From Loxodes magnus (taxonomy: Eukaryota; Ciliophora; Karyorelictea; Loxodida; Loxodidae), in NCBI GenBank assembly GCA_946699065.1, contig CAMPDV010000246.1, positions 62,001 through 126,000 of the forward strand: 64,000 nt of DNA. Reading direction: 5' to 3'. The notes under the pieces were generated by a model, which worked only from the letters and a program-made list of their open reading frames with translations, was not told the origin of the DNA and ran no database searches. Position 1 is the stretch's first letter. Every line of letters starts with the position of its first letter. Made by a program: the position numbers and the translations under genes. Below are positions 1 to 12,299 of this stretch, piece by piece.

Positions 1-1130
1 GAGAAAACCTAGATTGTTTGATAAATGAATGATGCAAAATTAATTAGAAATTATTATCTTTTAATATGCATTAAGTGCTATTAAATGATAGCTCTTAAGG
101 CTATAATTATCTTTTCTTTTATTTACTAATAAATTCTTAGTAATTGGTTATGCTTAAAGTACTTTAATACAAACTTAACTTGCTTTTATTTTTAATTTAA
201 TTATAAGCTTTAATATTTTAAGCTATTTGGCTTTAATAAGATTATAAGATTGTTTTTGATTTAATTTGCTCTCTAAGAAATTAATAGAACTATTAATTTA
301 TTATTTAAGGCCTTATCTCATACTTACCTTTCTTTTGACTGAAGGTATATTTATATTTTGAATTTTAAAATTTGTTATTAAATCTTAGAGAAAGCACTCA
401 AATTAAATCCTTTAATAATTTCTATTTGGTTTATCTATTTAATATCTTAGGGTAAAAAACCTATTTACTTTTTTTATTTACTTAGCAAGGCTTAACTAGA
501 AATTGAGTTTAAGATTTAATAAAAATTTATCTTAAAAAGCCAGTTTATAGCTTAAGCTCTTTATGCTGAAAAGTTCTATTATAATTAACTTTAGTTATTC
601 TATTCGCTTTTTATTCATTTTCATTTAAACTATTGCTAATAATTAAAATTATCAAAACTTAAAAAACTGCCCTTTTCAAACCTTTTCTTCATTAATTTAC
701 TTAGATATATAAAAGCTATTATCTTACTTAAATTTAAAGGCTCTTTGTTTAATATATTTTTTATTTTTAGCTATTAGATAATTAACATATGACTGCGATA
801 ATAAAATCTATTATGTCTTCTACCCTTTCATTGTATTTAGATAATTAAGCAATTTAAAATTTCTAGGATTTAGCTTCTTGGGGTTCATATAAACTTCAAT
901 ATATCGAATAAACTAATTTATTTTTAGTTTATTTGCTCCACTTAAAATGAATAGCCTAACTAAATTTTTCAATTAGTCTAGTTTTTTACCGATTTAGTAA
1001 TTCACAATTTCCTATTTAAATAGTTTAGTTTCTTTATATTTTTTCTGCGTTACTTTTCTTTAATAGATTAGAGAGATATATATTTTTCCTTTTTACACTA
1101 ATTTTAAGGATTAAAAAGAATAATAAAGAT
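1..1130. other. AT-rich stretch without recognised gene
   Basis: I see no family signature, conserved motif or structured GC-richer patch here. Because all three stop codons can be sense in this genome, the absence of stops in some frames carries no weight. Confidence 0.5.
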
Positions 1131-1134
1131 TTCA

Positions 1135-1460
1135 AAGTTTTAAAGTAAGTAAGGAATAATTGAAAAGATGGTGGGAGCTGAGAAGATTCTTCGTGAAAAC
1201 ACTTTCTGGTTTTATGGCTAGGAACAAGTTCCTTTCCTGTCGCTGAGAAAGTCCCTGGTCAGAGTCATTTTCTGAAAGGAACACTGTCTTTGAGATTATC
1301 CGCTCTTGGTAGAAGCTTGAAGCCTGGCTGCTCATAGCGATGGAGCTCCCTAGCAGCTGTGCATGGAGCACAACAGGATATCCCTGTTATTCCATAAAAA
1401 GAGAGTGTCCGGTTGTGCAATCGGAAAGGAGTTTCCGGTCCAAAGACTTTTTTAGTTGAA
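1135..1460 (-). repeat. Dispersed ~290-bp repeat, copy 1 (SINE-like)
   Basis: This copy reads on the minus strand and matches two plus-strand copies at 16,575-16,860 and 17,390-17,690. Shared blocks are GGGAGCTCC..ATCGCTATG, the near palindrome GGCTTCAAGCC, a block around CTTTCTCAGCGACAGGAAAG, and an end CAGCTCCCACCATC followed by a T-run in the plus copies. It is far more GC-rich than its flanks. A box-B-like GGCTTCAAGCC (pol III box B is GGTTCGANTCC) and the terminal T-run suggest a small pol III transcript or SINE, which is inference. A short reading frame across it is not supported as a gene, because it is not conserved as protein between copies. Confidence 0.75.
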
Positions 1461-4400
1461 ATAAATTAATTTTTTAAGTAAGAAGCAAAATTGCTAGAGG
1501 GATAGAAATAATGGGAATAAAAAAGGGCATTAGAATGAATTTAGGTGCCTAACAATAAATTAACTAAAAGACTAATACCTAGTATCAATATACTGTTTAA
1601 CTAATATAGACAAACTTTTAAATACCTATAACTATTCTAATAACTCTATTATTCAACTTTTTTTTATTACTACTCTGCCTTTTTAAGTGAAATATAAGTT
1701 AAGCAACTATATAAAAAGAACAGCAATCATGCTATTTAAATTATTTTAAAATAAGCGAATGTACAAAACTGGAATTTTAATTATAAGCTTTAAATAATAA
1801 TTATGACTCTAAAGCTTAAGTTTAGATTTGAATTATGAGAATGCTTGAAGGAATAAAAGTAAACTTATTAGGTAAAATTTTTAAAATTAATGGAATAAAA
1901 TAGAAAAACTAAATAAAGCTAATGTTATAAATAGAAAGAAGATTGGAAATAAAATTATATAATTAAAGTGTTTTGAGTTCTAAAAGTACTATAAAAAAGT
2001 TTAAGAAACAATTAAAAAAATTATTTATTGAGATATTTTGATAAAGTTATGAGCAGCTTTAGAAAGTATTACTATATTAAGAATTTTATTTAAATAGGAA
2101 ATTAATTTATTTTAAGACATCTACTATACATTAAAAATTTAACTTATTAAAGCTATTAAAGCTTCTAAAATATTTGAACTATCATGGTTATAGACCTGAC
2201 AATTTTTAATTATCCTCTTAATAATTTTAGTAATGTTTTGGTTATTTTATTTATAAAGATCTAACTAAGAAACAAAAAGAAAATCTAATAGAAATAAATT
2301 TAATTTAAATCTTAGTAGATTGTAAATGTTAAAGGAAAATGAACTTAAGAAGAGTAATATCCTTTATATTTAAAAATTATTAAGGATTTGCGTTTTAGCT
2401 ACAAGTATTTATTAATGAGTATAGTTATCTTTGCGAAAAGTGAAACAAACGTTTTGAAAAAATTATTTTAGATTGAAATTAAAAAAAAGTCGAAATTATT
2501 AATTACATTCAAAGTAAATTTTGATTTGAATAAATTTATGTTCGCTTGAATTCATAATACTTGCACTATTTTATTTATCTTAGCAGGTTATTATTTAAGT
2601 CTTAAGCAAACTCACTAAAATACTTATTTCTCTCACTGAAGTATAACTAATTCTAACAAATTGAAACCTTATTAAACCTTATTTAAGTTGGTTTGCCTCT
2701 GTATTTATATTTAAAAATAAAAATGAATATAATCTACCAAAAGTTAAAATTAAGGGATTTTATAAAAGAGAAATTTTAAATTTAATATCAAATTAATAAA
2801 ATTATATATATAGTTAAGCAAACTAAAAAAAGGGTTTAAATGAGCATTCTTAAAAACTTTAAAAAAGTTTTGCTAACGAAAATTTAAACAAAATACATAA
2901 ATAGCAAGCATTATAAATTAAGTTAAATGCAATGGAACTTTTATAGAAAAAGCAGAAGTTTATAGTCAAGATAAACGTTGTTTATTCTTAAATCCTCTTC
3001 ATAAACCCTTGCTATATAATTAAAAAATAAAAATTAATTTGAATATCTAAATAATAATAGTTAAATCAGAGAAACTGAATGTATTTATATCTACTTTAAG
3101 ATTATATTACAAACATAAAGTAAAAATCAACTGATAAAATTAAAATACATCAAAGGTTTATTATTTAAAAAAGAATTTAGAAGTAAAAGACATATACTCT
3201 ATTTTAGAGCCTATAAAATCAAAGTTTAAATAAAAATTATTTATTAATTTTGAGATATTGAAGCTTATAATTAAATAAGAAAAGCTTTTAATCATTTTAA
3301 AACATTTTACATAGAAAAAGACTCTAAAAGATTAGAAAAAGTTAATAATTGAATTTAAATTTTGATCTTTATATAATTTAAAATTTTATTATGTTAATTT
3401 GATTGAATAATTTATATATCTCAATGAAATTAATTAATTAATGAAGAAATAGCAAAATCAGTCATAAGATTTAGCATTAAATTCGTAAATTTAACATGAT
3501 AAGTTTTGAATCGATTAAAAACAAATTATTTATACTTAGCTATCATAAGTTTTAGTTAGGTTTGATATATTTCAAATTAATAGTTAGAAAATTCGTTTTC
3601 TTTTCTTTGAGAAATTTCAAGAGCGATATATAAAATTCTATTTGGATAAGTTGTTTTTGATGCAAAAATGGAGAACACTTGTATAAATTTTTTCTGCTTC
3701 AAATTCCGAATTTAGATGCTTTTTAAATCGATAATAAGCTTTTTAGACCTAATAGTGATATTTTATCAACTATTTCTTTCTCTAATCAAGATAATTGTTT
3801 ATTTTGGAATTTTTTTAATTTGCATCTTAATTTATCTTCAAAAACGACAGAGTTAATTTTATACTCTTAAAAAATGAAAATTTAAGAATACAAACTTGAT
3901 GTCCCAAAACGACCTTTTGACGTTATTACAAAATATAGGTACAATAAAATATCCCTTAAAGCAAAAAGCATCTATATAGTTTGATTACTCTCCATTTATA
4001 TTTTTCTAAAATAAACAAAAAATATATAATATAATCAGTCAATTCTAAAGTGAAAATTTAGCAAAAGTAAGTTAATTATAAATATATTTCCTAAATATAA
4101 AGATTGATTGTAAGGACTTCTTAATTAATAAATTTATTAATTTAATAGCAATCTTTTTCATCTCTTCTTTAACAAGAACTTACTTGTTTTAAGATTTAAG
4201 TATGAAAATTTAAAATAAACTTGTGTTGCCAAAATAATTTATACAGTCTACGAATTAAAAATGTTTGCTAGAACTAAAAGGGATAAAAAAGAAAATAAGT
4301 AGGCTTAAGCTTATCAAATGCTTAAAGCAAATTAAAAAGTCTATATTTGGTAGTATACAAGTAAAACAAATATTTGTTTAAAGCTTAATACTTATTAAGT

Positions 4401-5095
4401 TTGCTAATTCATAGATAATATTATAGCAACTACTAGATAATTAAAAATTATATTTGTTTCAAATAGTTCAGTATGATAAAAAACTGAGTTTTATAAATAA
4501 ATATTCATCAAAACTAACCTAAAGCTTGAAAGAGATTTATAATTAAGCTATAATTGTTACACTAGTCATTATATATAAATAGATAAATGATCTTATATTT
4601 ATAATATGAGCTACAAACCCTATAAATATTAAAGCTTTATCTAATTTCTATAAGCTTATTTTAATAACTAGTTTATGCTAATTATTTCAAACTTTCTTAA
4701 AAATCAGCTTACCAGATTTTAAATAAAGCTAAATGTATTAGATTTATGGCTGCTTCTATGATACAATAGAAGTGCTTACTTAATATTTAGCTTCTGGTTT
4801 AAGAATTATTTCTCTTCAAACTATTTTATTCAAAAATCACTATATAACGATATAAATAAATAGAGTAAAAGTTAAGAAACTTTAACCTTATAACTATAAA
4901 AATAGATAGATTAAAGCAAAACAAATGTTTAAAAATAAGAAACTTGAAATACAGCAAAAATATAAAGCAAATATAGTGATAAAGCTTAAGCCAAGAGTAA
5001 TTACTATATTACTTTATTATTATTAGACTAGATAGTTTATTCTATTTAAATTAAGCAACTTTATTCTTTGATATCTAACCAAATTAAATTTAACT
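1461..5095. other. AT-rich stretch without recognised gene
   Basis: No domain motif was recognised on either strand in about 3.6 kb of low-complexity A/T-rich sequence. Weak coding could be hidden here because frames are not closed by stops. Confidence 0.4.
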
Positions 5096-5097
5096 TA

Positions 5098-5160
5098 TTT
5101 CTAAAATCCATCCCACTTTATCAGATTAAAATTCTATTTAAGGATTTAGTTTTAAGTTAT
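5098..5160 (+). promoter_or_regulatory. Upstream block shared with the 17.8-kb M8-like gene
   Basis: The sequence TTTATCAGATTAAAATT followed by a TATTTAAGGATTT segment recurs just upstream of the start at 17,841 (about 17,780-17,822). A reversed relative lies at 29,597-29,626. Here it ends just before the ATG at 5,167 of a decayed copy of the same gene family. It is either a family promoter element or simply duplicated flank. Confidence 0.5.
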
Positions 5161-5166
5161 TATAGA

Positions 5167-5700
5167 ATGTAGCTATTATAGATCAAAGATCTACTTAGCT
5201 AAACCTTTTTTATGCTGTGGAATAAGAAAAATCAAAATCTAATTTAGGAGACTTTTTGCTTAAGTGAATAGTAAGTAATAACTTCTTAAAGAAAAAGCTC
5301 ATACTAGCTCATATTAGAAATCTATGAGATATTCAAGAAAATTAAAAACTTTTAACAAAATGGTTCTGATATTTTCACTAGAATGAGATAATTCCAGTGC
5401 TAGATAAGTATTTAAGTAAATTATTAAATATTTATAATTAGTATCCTGCTCTAAATTTAGAGTATGCTGGAGGTACTTTGTGCTTCAATATTATAATTCC
5501 AAAAAAGTTTAGTGAAAATACTTGCTTTCGTGATATCATAATTCTAGTCTTAAGTGAACTTAATACATAGAAAACGATGATATCTAAGTAGCTAATTGTG
5601 GATGACAAATTTTTAACGGAAGACCTTTAGCAGAATATATTTATTCTAATAAACATTAAATTAATGAAAATAGTTTTAAAAAGCATTTAATTAAAACCTT
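5167..5700 (+). pseudogene. Decayed N-terminus of an M8-like membrane gene
   Basis: Starting at an ATG-TAG-CTA context like the two large paralogues, the region reads as a degraded copy of their N-terminus. Recognisable pieces are NLWDIQEN (family: RILWDFQEN), IIPVLDKYLSKLLNI (family: LIPALDKYLTKLINI), YAGGTLCFN (family: LGGTMCYD) and RDIIILVLSELNT (family: YDVIILVSSDYNT). The signal peptide is eroded and the part beyond the catalytic region is lost or unrecognisable. It is a remnant of an additional family member rather than a working gene. The upstream flank is also conserved. Confidence 0.7.
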
Positions 5701-6954
5701 AATATCAAAAATGGAGAAAGAAATCAAATTGTATGAGTTTATTCTTAGTGACTCATCTTTATTTAAAAATAAAGAAGCTGCTATTTAAAAGGATCAGCAT
5801 AAGCAGGTGCTTGACTACATTAAACGAACAAATTTAGTATATATTTAACTATAGAGAGTTAAAGAAGTTATGATCTTATTAAGAAATTTACTAAGAAACT
5901 GTAACTAGTAACAAATAAGCAAATACCTTAGTATTCCTTTAAAATAAATTAGTATAGCTCTTAAACATAGATATCTATAGTATAAATTTTTAAAAGAACA
6001 AAAGTACTACTATAAACGAAAAAAATAGTTTGCCGCTTTGGTGCATCTGAGATTTCTGAAATATCTTTAAAAGATATATACGATTAAGATATAGAATCTA
6101 TAAAGAGTTAGATATCTTAAGATATTAAGATTACTAAACATATGCTTTCAAAAAATTAGTATAATTTAGTTTAGAATACCTATTAAGTATCGTAATTCAA
6201 TAATTTAAGCAGATTCAAATATACGTTAAACATATTTCTGATTAAGAAGTAAATAGCGAAATCTAGTTAATAAAAGCAATTACTAGAGAACAACTACAAT
6301 AATAATAAATCTAGCAATTGACTAAAAATATAAAAATTGGTAAATAAAGTTCCATAATTAAGCTTAGAAAATGATTAAAAAAAAACTATGATTAAAGTTT
6401 ATTATTATAATTATAATGGAAGCAACTTAGATCTTAGAATTTGTTAGAATATAATTAAGGCCTTTTTTGGATATAGTTGAGCAATACTAAGAAAATGATT
6501 TTTCAATTTTAAATAAATTTTTAAGAATAAGATTAAACAGAAGATAAAGATCTAGATAAGCAAATTTAAACTTATATTTAGTGTTTTGATGCTAAAACTA
6601 ACACAGTAAGAGAGTAATAAATTGGTTAAATTTTGTTAAGTTAACTTAAAATTAGGATTTTCTGAATCTTATGCAATATTATCAACAATTAAGTCTGGTT
6701 TGTATTAATAACAGTTAAAAATAAAAGGGAAAAGAAAAATAATTATTGAGAATTAATTAAGAACTAAACGGGATTTTATTGCTAATATAAATGGTAAAAA
6801 CGTTTTCATTTTTTATTCCCTCCTGAAATAATTAAGCTCTCGCTTAATATTTACTTAACATTTGTATGACAATAATCAGTTTGCAATACAACTAATTAGT
6901 TTTCTGAAAATAAAACTATTCTAATTATTATCATATTTTATTATATATAAATAT
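5701..6954. other. AT-rich stretch, no gene recognised
   Basis: This could hold the eroded remainder of the M8-like copy that begins at 5,167, but I could not align any further block with confidence. No RNA-like or repeat signal was seen. Confidence 0.4.
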
Positions 6955-7349
6955 GGATGTTGGCCACTCGGAAGAATTAGTAGATAAACTGGTGCAGTGA
7001 GTACTGCATTGCGAGTAATCTTGCACTAGAAGCCACCACAAAGAAGGGTGAATAAGCTCGGAAGAGATAAACCTAACTTGCCCGAAGGTTCTTGCTAGCA
7101 GTACGAAAGTTTGACTGATGGCCAGGCAAAGGCTTGATTACTAATTCTTATTTGAATCTTATTCATTAAGACTGGAGTAATTGGTTCGAGATTCAGGAAT
7201 AATTTTTAATAAGCAGATTTTCCATACGGAGTAGCTGACGTGACTCATAGGACAAATAGAATGACAACAAGTAGTATGATTTTTTTTTAATATTGAAAGA
7301 GCTGTGCACCAACGAAGCGCTACGGGCTCTATAATCAAATTTATTTATT
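6955..7349 (+). mobile_element. SINE candidate: RNA-like head fused to a LINE 3' tail
   Basis: The head (about 6,955-7,290) is much more GC-rich than its surroundings and rich in short inverted repeats. It contains TGGCCAGGCAAAGG near 7,120, resembling a pol III box A, and GGTTCGAGATTC near 7,178, resembling box B (GGTTCGANTCC). The last ~52 bases (7,298-7,349), AGAGCTGTGCACCAACGA through ATAATCAAATTTATTTATT, match the 3' end of the LINE at 35,036-35,087 with the same length and only a handful of differences. A head from an RNA gene plus a tail borrowed from a LINE is the classic layout of a SINE mobilised in trans. The tail match is seen directly; the SINE identity is inferred. Confidence 0.6.
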
Positions 7350-7530
7350 CCAGGAAGATGAGACTTCAATAAGGACGATTGGAGTCTAAACTTCTCAATA
7401 CCTGGATTGAATTGATGAGTCGATGGTGGTTTTGCAATTTTTATGGATTAGGCAAACAAGATCAACCCTTAAGTAAAGCTTCTGTTGAGTATATTGCGGT
7501 TTACATTTACTGATTTCTGGAATCCAAAAA
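7350..7530 (+). ncRNA. Possible structured RNA next to the SINE candidate
   Basis: Two nested structures are visible. CCAGG at about 7,351 can pair with CCTGG at about 7,402, enclosing AGACT/AGTCT. Then TGGATT near 7,403 can pair with AATCCA near 7,523, with a TGATGA just inside the 5' arm and CTGA inside the 3' arm, as in a C/D-box snoRNA. No target guide or homologue could be checked, so it may equally be the continuation of the repeat. Confidence 0.25.
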
Positions 7531-7559
7531 TCCCGATCTTTTTAGTATACTTGATATCT

Positions 7560-8835
7560 TAATAACTTAAATTTAAATAAAAAGTGATTAAATCATAAAA
7601 TGCTTAAAATCATCAGAATAATTTTTTAAGGAAATATTAAGGAAAATCTTGAAGTTTAATCAAAATTCTTAAGCGTAATATTTGAAATCCGAGCCTTTAA
7701 ATATAAAATTTATTTTCTTTTATATAAGAACAGTTTAAAAATATTCTTTAATACAGCCAGATATCAACAATTTTAAGTTAAAAAGAAAATAATTTCATTA
7801 GAAATAAAAAAATTCACCATTATTTTATTATTTTGTGATCTAAAGTCCACTTGATTTTATGATACCCTAGAATGATTATTCTTTACATTTTTGTTCTAAT
7901 AAATAGCTCAAATAAATAAAATTAAGATTTAAGTTAGATTTTGTAAATATACAAAAAGAAGAAGTAAAAACCACTAGAAGATTTAAGATAGTTAACTAAT
8001 TCTGCTAATTTAAATCCCGCTTAAAAGCTAGATTTTTTGAGAAACTGTATAAACTAAGAAATTTTTAATTTTTAAGCTAAAAAAGAGAAAGAAAAGTTAG
8101 ATAATTTCATTCAAGATATTGATTCTGCAAACACAATATTTAGAAAAAAAAGTTTACAATTTTGCAAAATAGTGAAATAATTAATATATTTTGAGAATAG
8201 ATGATAAAAATCTAAATGGGAATATTTAATTTTCTTATTATAAAAAATTTTGAATTTTTTTATTATTCCAAAAATATTACATTTGTAAGTAAATAATTAA
8301 ATGTTAGATTATTAGTATTACATAAATCTTTTTTGACGAATATCTTCATGATATTAGAAAATTAATTTAATATTTAAGAATGATTAAAAAGAAAAAGAAA
8401 AAGAAAAAATTGAGTTTATAATCTTAGATAAGTGCTTCACAGTTAACTTCTATTTGTTTCTGCTCCCTCATAAGCTAAAGGATGTCGAAGGACTTCATTA
8501 GTCAGACTTTCTTGTCTCTCCCTCAAAAAATAATTTTCCTTCTTGTTTCTTCTCCAGTTGCTATTCTTCTCGTTGAAAATTGAGTTATAGAATTTCTTTC
8601 TGTATATTTATCCTGTCCTTGTTTGTCAAGAGCAGAAGAGTTCTTCTATAATTTGTTTTTTATTTATTCTTTCCATTTCTGTCTTCTTTTACATTTTCTT
8701 CAGCAGTAATTCTTCTAGTATATGTAGCACCGGATCTTTCTACGATAGGAATATATCTTATTTGACTCTTATTATTGATATTCCGTTTTTATTTCCATTG
8801 GAATACTTGATTATACTTGTTATTATATACAAAAA
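7560..8835. other. Mostly unassigned; possible coding patch at 8,440-8,830
   Basis: 7,560-8,430 is plain AT-rich sequence. 8,440-8,830 is less AT-rich and on the minus strand gives charged, protein-like stretches in two frames, but no family is recognisable and the frame is not stable. It may be the 5' region of the ORF1 that follows. Confidence 0.3.
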
Positions 8836-9720
8836 ATGACTGGCTTCAAGAAAGGTTTTTTTACCACCTCCTCAGAGTAGGAGAGAAAACCTGAAGCATC
8901 ATCTCTAACCACGTCTTAGCTTTAACTAACCCACTCTTCTTCCTAAGATTTATTAGATCCTCAGAAAATAATTTTTGAAAACCTCTAAAAAATGCAAAAT
9001 GATAATAACGAACTTTCCATACAACTTAATTCACTGAAAGAATAAATCTAATGCCTGATCAATAACGTGAACACGCTAAGATAAGAAAATAGTAATTACA
9101 AGACTGAACTCAGCAATCATCCATAGTTATTAGAATTTAACTAGAGAATCAAGCAGACAGAAGAAAAATTAAACTAATTTGCTGAGATTACTGAGAGTCT
9201 GTTTCTAAAAAATCTCTCTCACAACGATCCTATGGATATAGAGCCAGCATTTCAACCAGCAAAAAGAAATAGAATGAAGGAAAAACCTAAATGCTGGTTC
9301 TGCAGAAAACCTGGTCATTTTGTAAGACAATGCTGGAAATATTAAAATAAACAAAATGAAGAGAATAAAAGAATTTAAAAAACACTGAATAAATTAAGCA
9401 GATTGTATGTTACTCAAGAGGGTAAAATTTATAGACTTAAGATAACAAACGTAAAAAATTAGTAAATCGGTCCTGAAGAAAATATATGATTTAGACCCTA
9501 GTAAATAATTGGAAAAGAACTAGATTTTAACCAAATCCCTATAATAAAACCTGGAGAAAAAAGTAATAGTCGATATGTAATAATGAAGCATAAGACAGAA
9601 GACTATGAAGAATATATCCAGAATACTTTTTTTTTAACATTTATAAACATTATATCAGTGATGATCCTAATGAAAGGTGGTATCACTTTAATTAATTATT
9701 ATTATTATTCTTTTTTTCCT
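8836..9720 (+). mobile_element. LINE ORF1 (gag-like) with intact zinc knuckle
   Basis: The product begins M-T-G-F-K-K-G-F-F-T-T-S, an N-terminus shared with copies at 15,613 and 23,915. It continues with a Q/N/E-rich coiled-coil-like middle, then N-D-P-M-D-I-E and a canonical CX2CX4HX4C zinc knuckle (CWFCRKPGHFVRQC, near 9,290-9,340). ORF1 proteins of non-LTR retrotransposons bind the element RNA, and the knuckle is the nucleic-acid contact. After about 9,650 it runs into a G-I-T-L-I-N-Y-Y-Y-Y segment also present in the LINE at about 32,035, so the pair look like relatives. The 3' end is uncertain: an in-frame TGA lies near 9,487, and ORF2 is missing here. Probably a truncated element. Confidence 0.65.
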
Positions 9721-10019
9721 AAAGTTATTTTATTTCGTATTCAAATTAAGAAAGTTGGAATTAAAATATTTGAGGAATTTCATTAAATTTTTTATCAATT
9801 TATTCCAATTTAATTTCTATTTACGATTCGAATTTATCAATTGCTTCTTCCAATGATGGAAATTAATGAGCTAGTGATTAAATCAATTCTTCGTACATTT
9901 TTTCTAGTTTATCTATCCTTTATCTTTTTTATTTTAATTCGAATTATATATTAGTAATTCGTTGTTACACAGATTATGCAGAAGCTTCCTTAGATTGTAT
10001 TTCTTAATATTATTGGTGC

Positions 10020-10800
10020 TCCCATTCAATTATGTTAGATTATTATTCTTGTTTTTTTACGAAAGAGCCAAGAATCACTTGATTGTTATTAGCATGTTAT
10101 CCATTTATTGTTGATAATACTATAAGATTGAATTAAGTTTAAACTTTATTTTAACCATTTATTGTATCCTCCAAAGACATAAAGCTATTTATTCGTATAA
10201 TACATCCAAATGATGTGCTCCTTGCTGTATCTGCTTCATGTTCTTGAATCGTTCAGTTCCCAAATTATAAATTTCACATTCTTCTATATTTATTACAAAA
10301 GGGCCTTATTATGAAATGCCATAAATAACATATACTATGTTCTTTTGGTCAAAACAAGTTTTATGTCAATATCTATTATATTTATAATCAATCCTAAAGT
10401 TTATCTGATATCACTTTGAATTGCAAAAGCGTTTTAGTTTTTGTTAGATCCACTTGAAATTATTATACTTTAATCTGAAATCTACTTAACATTCGTAAAT
10501 AAACCATCAGTTTAAAAATATCTACATTAGACTTTTTATATCTATTCTTCTCTAATAAGTACGATTTTTTACTTTTAGAATTTTTTTCAACAGAAGAAAT
10601 CAAATTCAATTTTCTCTAACGCTTTAAATTAGAGCAAAGCTCATATTTTTTAACTCCTACTCCAAAATATTAGAAAAATTTGACTCTAGTTTTAATATTT
10701 AGGTTTCTAGTACTTTCCTTAAAAATAAATCTTCTATAATTTTTTTCTCATACTAAACAACATTTTTAAAAATAGCTTAAATTTATACTTAAATGTAAAT
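10020..10800 (-). pseudogene. Kelch-family pseudogene
   Basis: Read on the minus strand it is a diverged copy of the Kelch gene at 13,539-14,477. Near the 5' end YEKKIIEDLFLRKVL matches YERKIIEILFLRKIL of that gene. Further on come HKTCFDQKNIVYVI and a Kelch blade, QLYVFGGYNKW followed by NNKWITC. The reading frame must change at least twice to connect these pieces, and the C-terminal third is missing. The matching DNA also extends into the region around 10,620-10,790. Confidence 0.7.
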
Positions 10801-11870
10801 AATTAAAAATATTAGAAAGTAATATACACACATCAATAAAAAAATGTTATTATATTATTTCTTAAGTCAATTATTTCATTTATCTAATAAATCTTAATTT
10901 GTATTAATTTCATTTATTTAAGATCTATTTTCTTTTATTTCGTCAAATAAGATATATTAAGCCTTATCTAACTATCTTTGTTTAATTAGATCAAATTTAT
11001 AATTAAAAAATAGAGCTTTTGAGGTATGAATAAAATTATTCCAGTCTAAATTATTTTAAAAGTTTACTTATTTTTATTCGAAGTTTATTACTTTTATTTT
11101 AATTAGTAAATAGGGAATTTTTTATTAGAATCAATAGTTTAAAATACTTCTATTCTTCTGATTTTTACAATATATCATAATTGAAGTTCAATTCATAGAA
11201 AAATTGTTAATTCATTAATAAGTAAATTTATTTAATCTTTATCTAATTTAAGTAAATGCTTAACTGTAGTTCTAATTAGAATTTTCGTAACTAAAAGTTT
11301 CTTGTAGATTAATAATATAAGCCAAACAGTTAAATAATCATATCTCATTTTTATAATTAAATATAGAGTTGATGGAAATTTGCGAGTTCATTCGAAATCA
11401 AGCTTCACTAGCAAATTGTTTGGATAATTTCCTGAAGTAAAATATTTTTTTTTTTCAAATTTGTCTCTTTAATAAATCTATATTTATAAATATGAATCTT
11501 ATCTGAAGGATTTATGAATATCACTTAAAAAGATAACAGTTATAAAGATTGTTAAAGGAATTATTTATATAAAGAAATAAGATATTTTTCATTAATAATT
11601 GAATTAAATCAAGAATTTTTGCTTATTATTTTTAACTCATCTAATTTATATATTTCTAAGAAACAAAAGTTTAAAATAAGAAGTTTTATACCAATTATTA
11701 GCAGTCGAATTAGTTCTTAAATATAGTGTATTTTTTAATTCTTTGAAAAAATATTTTCTTCACATTTTTAGCAAGTTTATATCATAAATCTTAATTAAAG
11801 GATTATATAAAATCATTATAAATTTATATACTTAAGCAATTAATTAATTAATTATAAAATAAATGTAAAA
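10801..11870. other. AT-rich stretch without recognised gene
   Basis: About 1.1 kb of A/T-rich sequence with no motif, repeat or structured patch that I can support. Confidence 0.45.
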
Positions 11871-11880
11871 AAAGAGTTTA

Positions 11881-12260
11881 GCATTCTCTAGATCTCAATA
11901 TGTACTTGCTGCCATTTTCTTAACGAAGATGGATACCACGACCTTCTTGATTAAGTGGTAGGTAACCACTGTTGATTCTCAGTCTATCCAGCAAATATTT
12001 TTCTCTTATAAATTCCATTTGATGTAATTCAAAGTTTGTATATTTAAGTTCATGTTCTGTTTTGTTCTTTTTCGTTCAGTTTTTTTCAAGTTATGAATTT
12101 CCTTAATAAATGAAATCTTGATTTGCAGTATCAACATTGTTTAAGTTCAAATCTTAATTATTTTTTATAAATATCTTGCTTTCTATCTTTTCTAATCTTT
12201 TTAATATATTCTGATCTTAAATTTCTAATTATGAGATTTCTTCTTTTTTTATTTAAGTGG
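11881..12260 (-). CDS. Coiled-coil protein fragment, unknown function
   Basis: One minus-strand frame gives a coherent stretch of about 125 residues. It starts with a Q/E/K-rich coiled-coil segment (KKEEISQLEIQDQNILKRLE) and continues into a charged helical region (HQMEFIREKYLLDRLR). The end is a GYLPLNQEGRGIHLRQE segment near 11,890-11,960. Composition and heptad-like spacing support coding, but no family is recognised and neither the start nor a TGA terminator could be fixed. It could be an ORF1-like retroelement piece or a decayed cellular gene. Sequence continues AT-rich to 12,680 with possible but unresolved coding. Confidence 0.4.
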
Positions 12261-12299
12261 AATTTTTTTATTAATTTGATTATTTGATTATTGGATAAG

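Noticed and set aside
1132..1371. A 79-codon standard-code frame (minus) and a similar 65-codon frame at 16,660-16,857.
   Set aside because: They lie inside the dispersed repeat; the third copy does not conserve the protein, and conservation follows DNA blocks.
6955..7560. RNase P, SRP or telomerase RNA gene as an explanation for the GC-rich patch.
   Set aside because: None of the conserved strings of these RNAs was recognised, and the LINE-derived tail points to a mobile element.
11926..11990. A GC-richer inverted repeat (GTGGT/ACCAC inside GGATA/TATCC) that could suggest a small structured RNA or tRNA.
   Set aside because: No tRNA arms or box B fit, and the same bases read as a coherent protein segment (GYLPLNQEGRGIHLRQE) on the minus strand.
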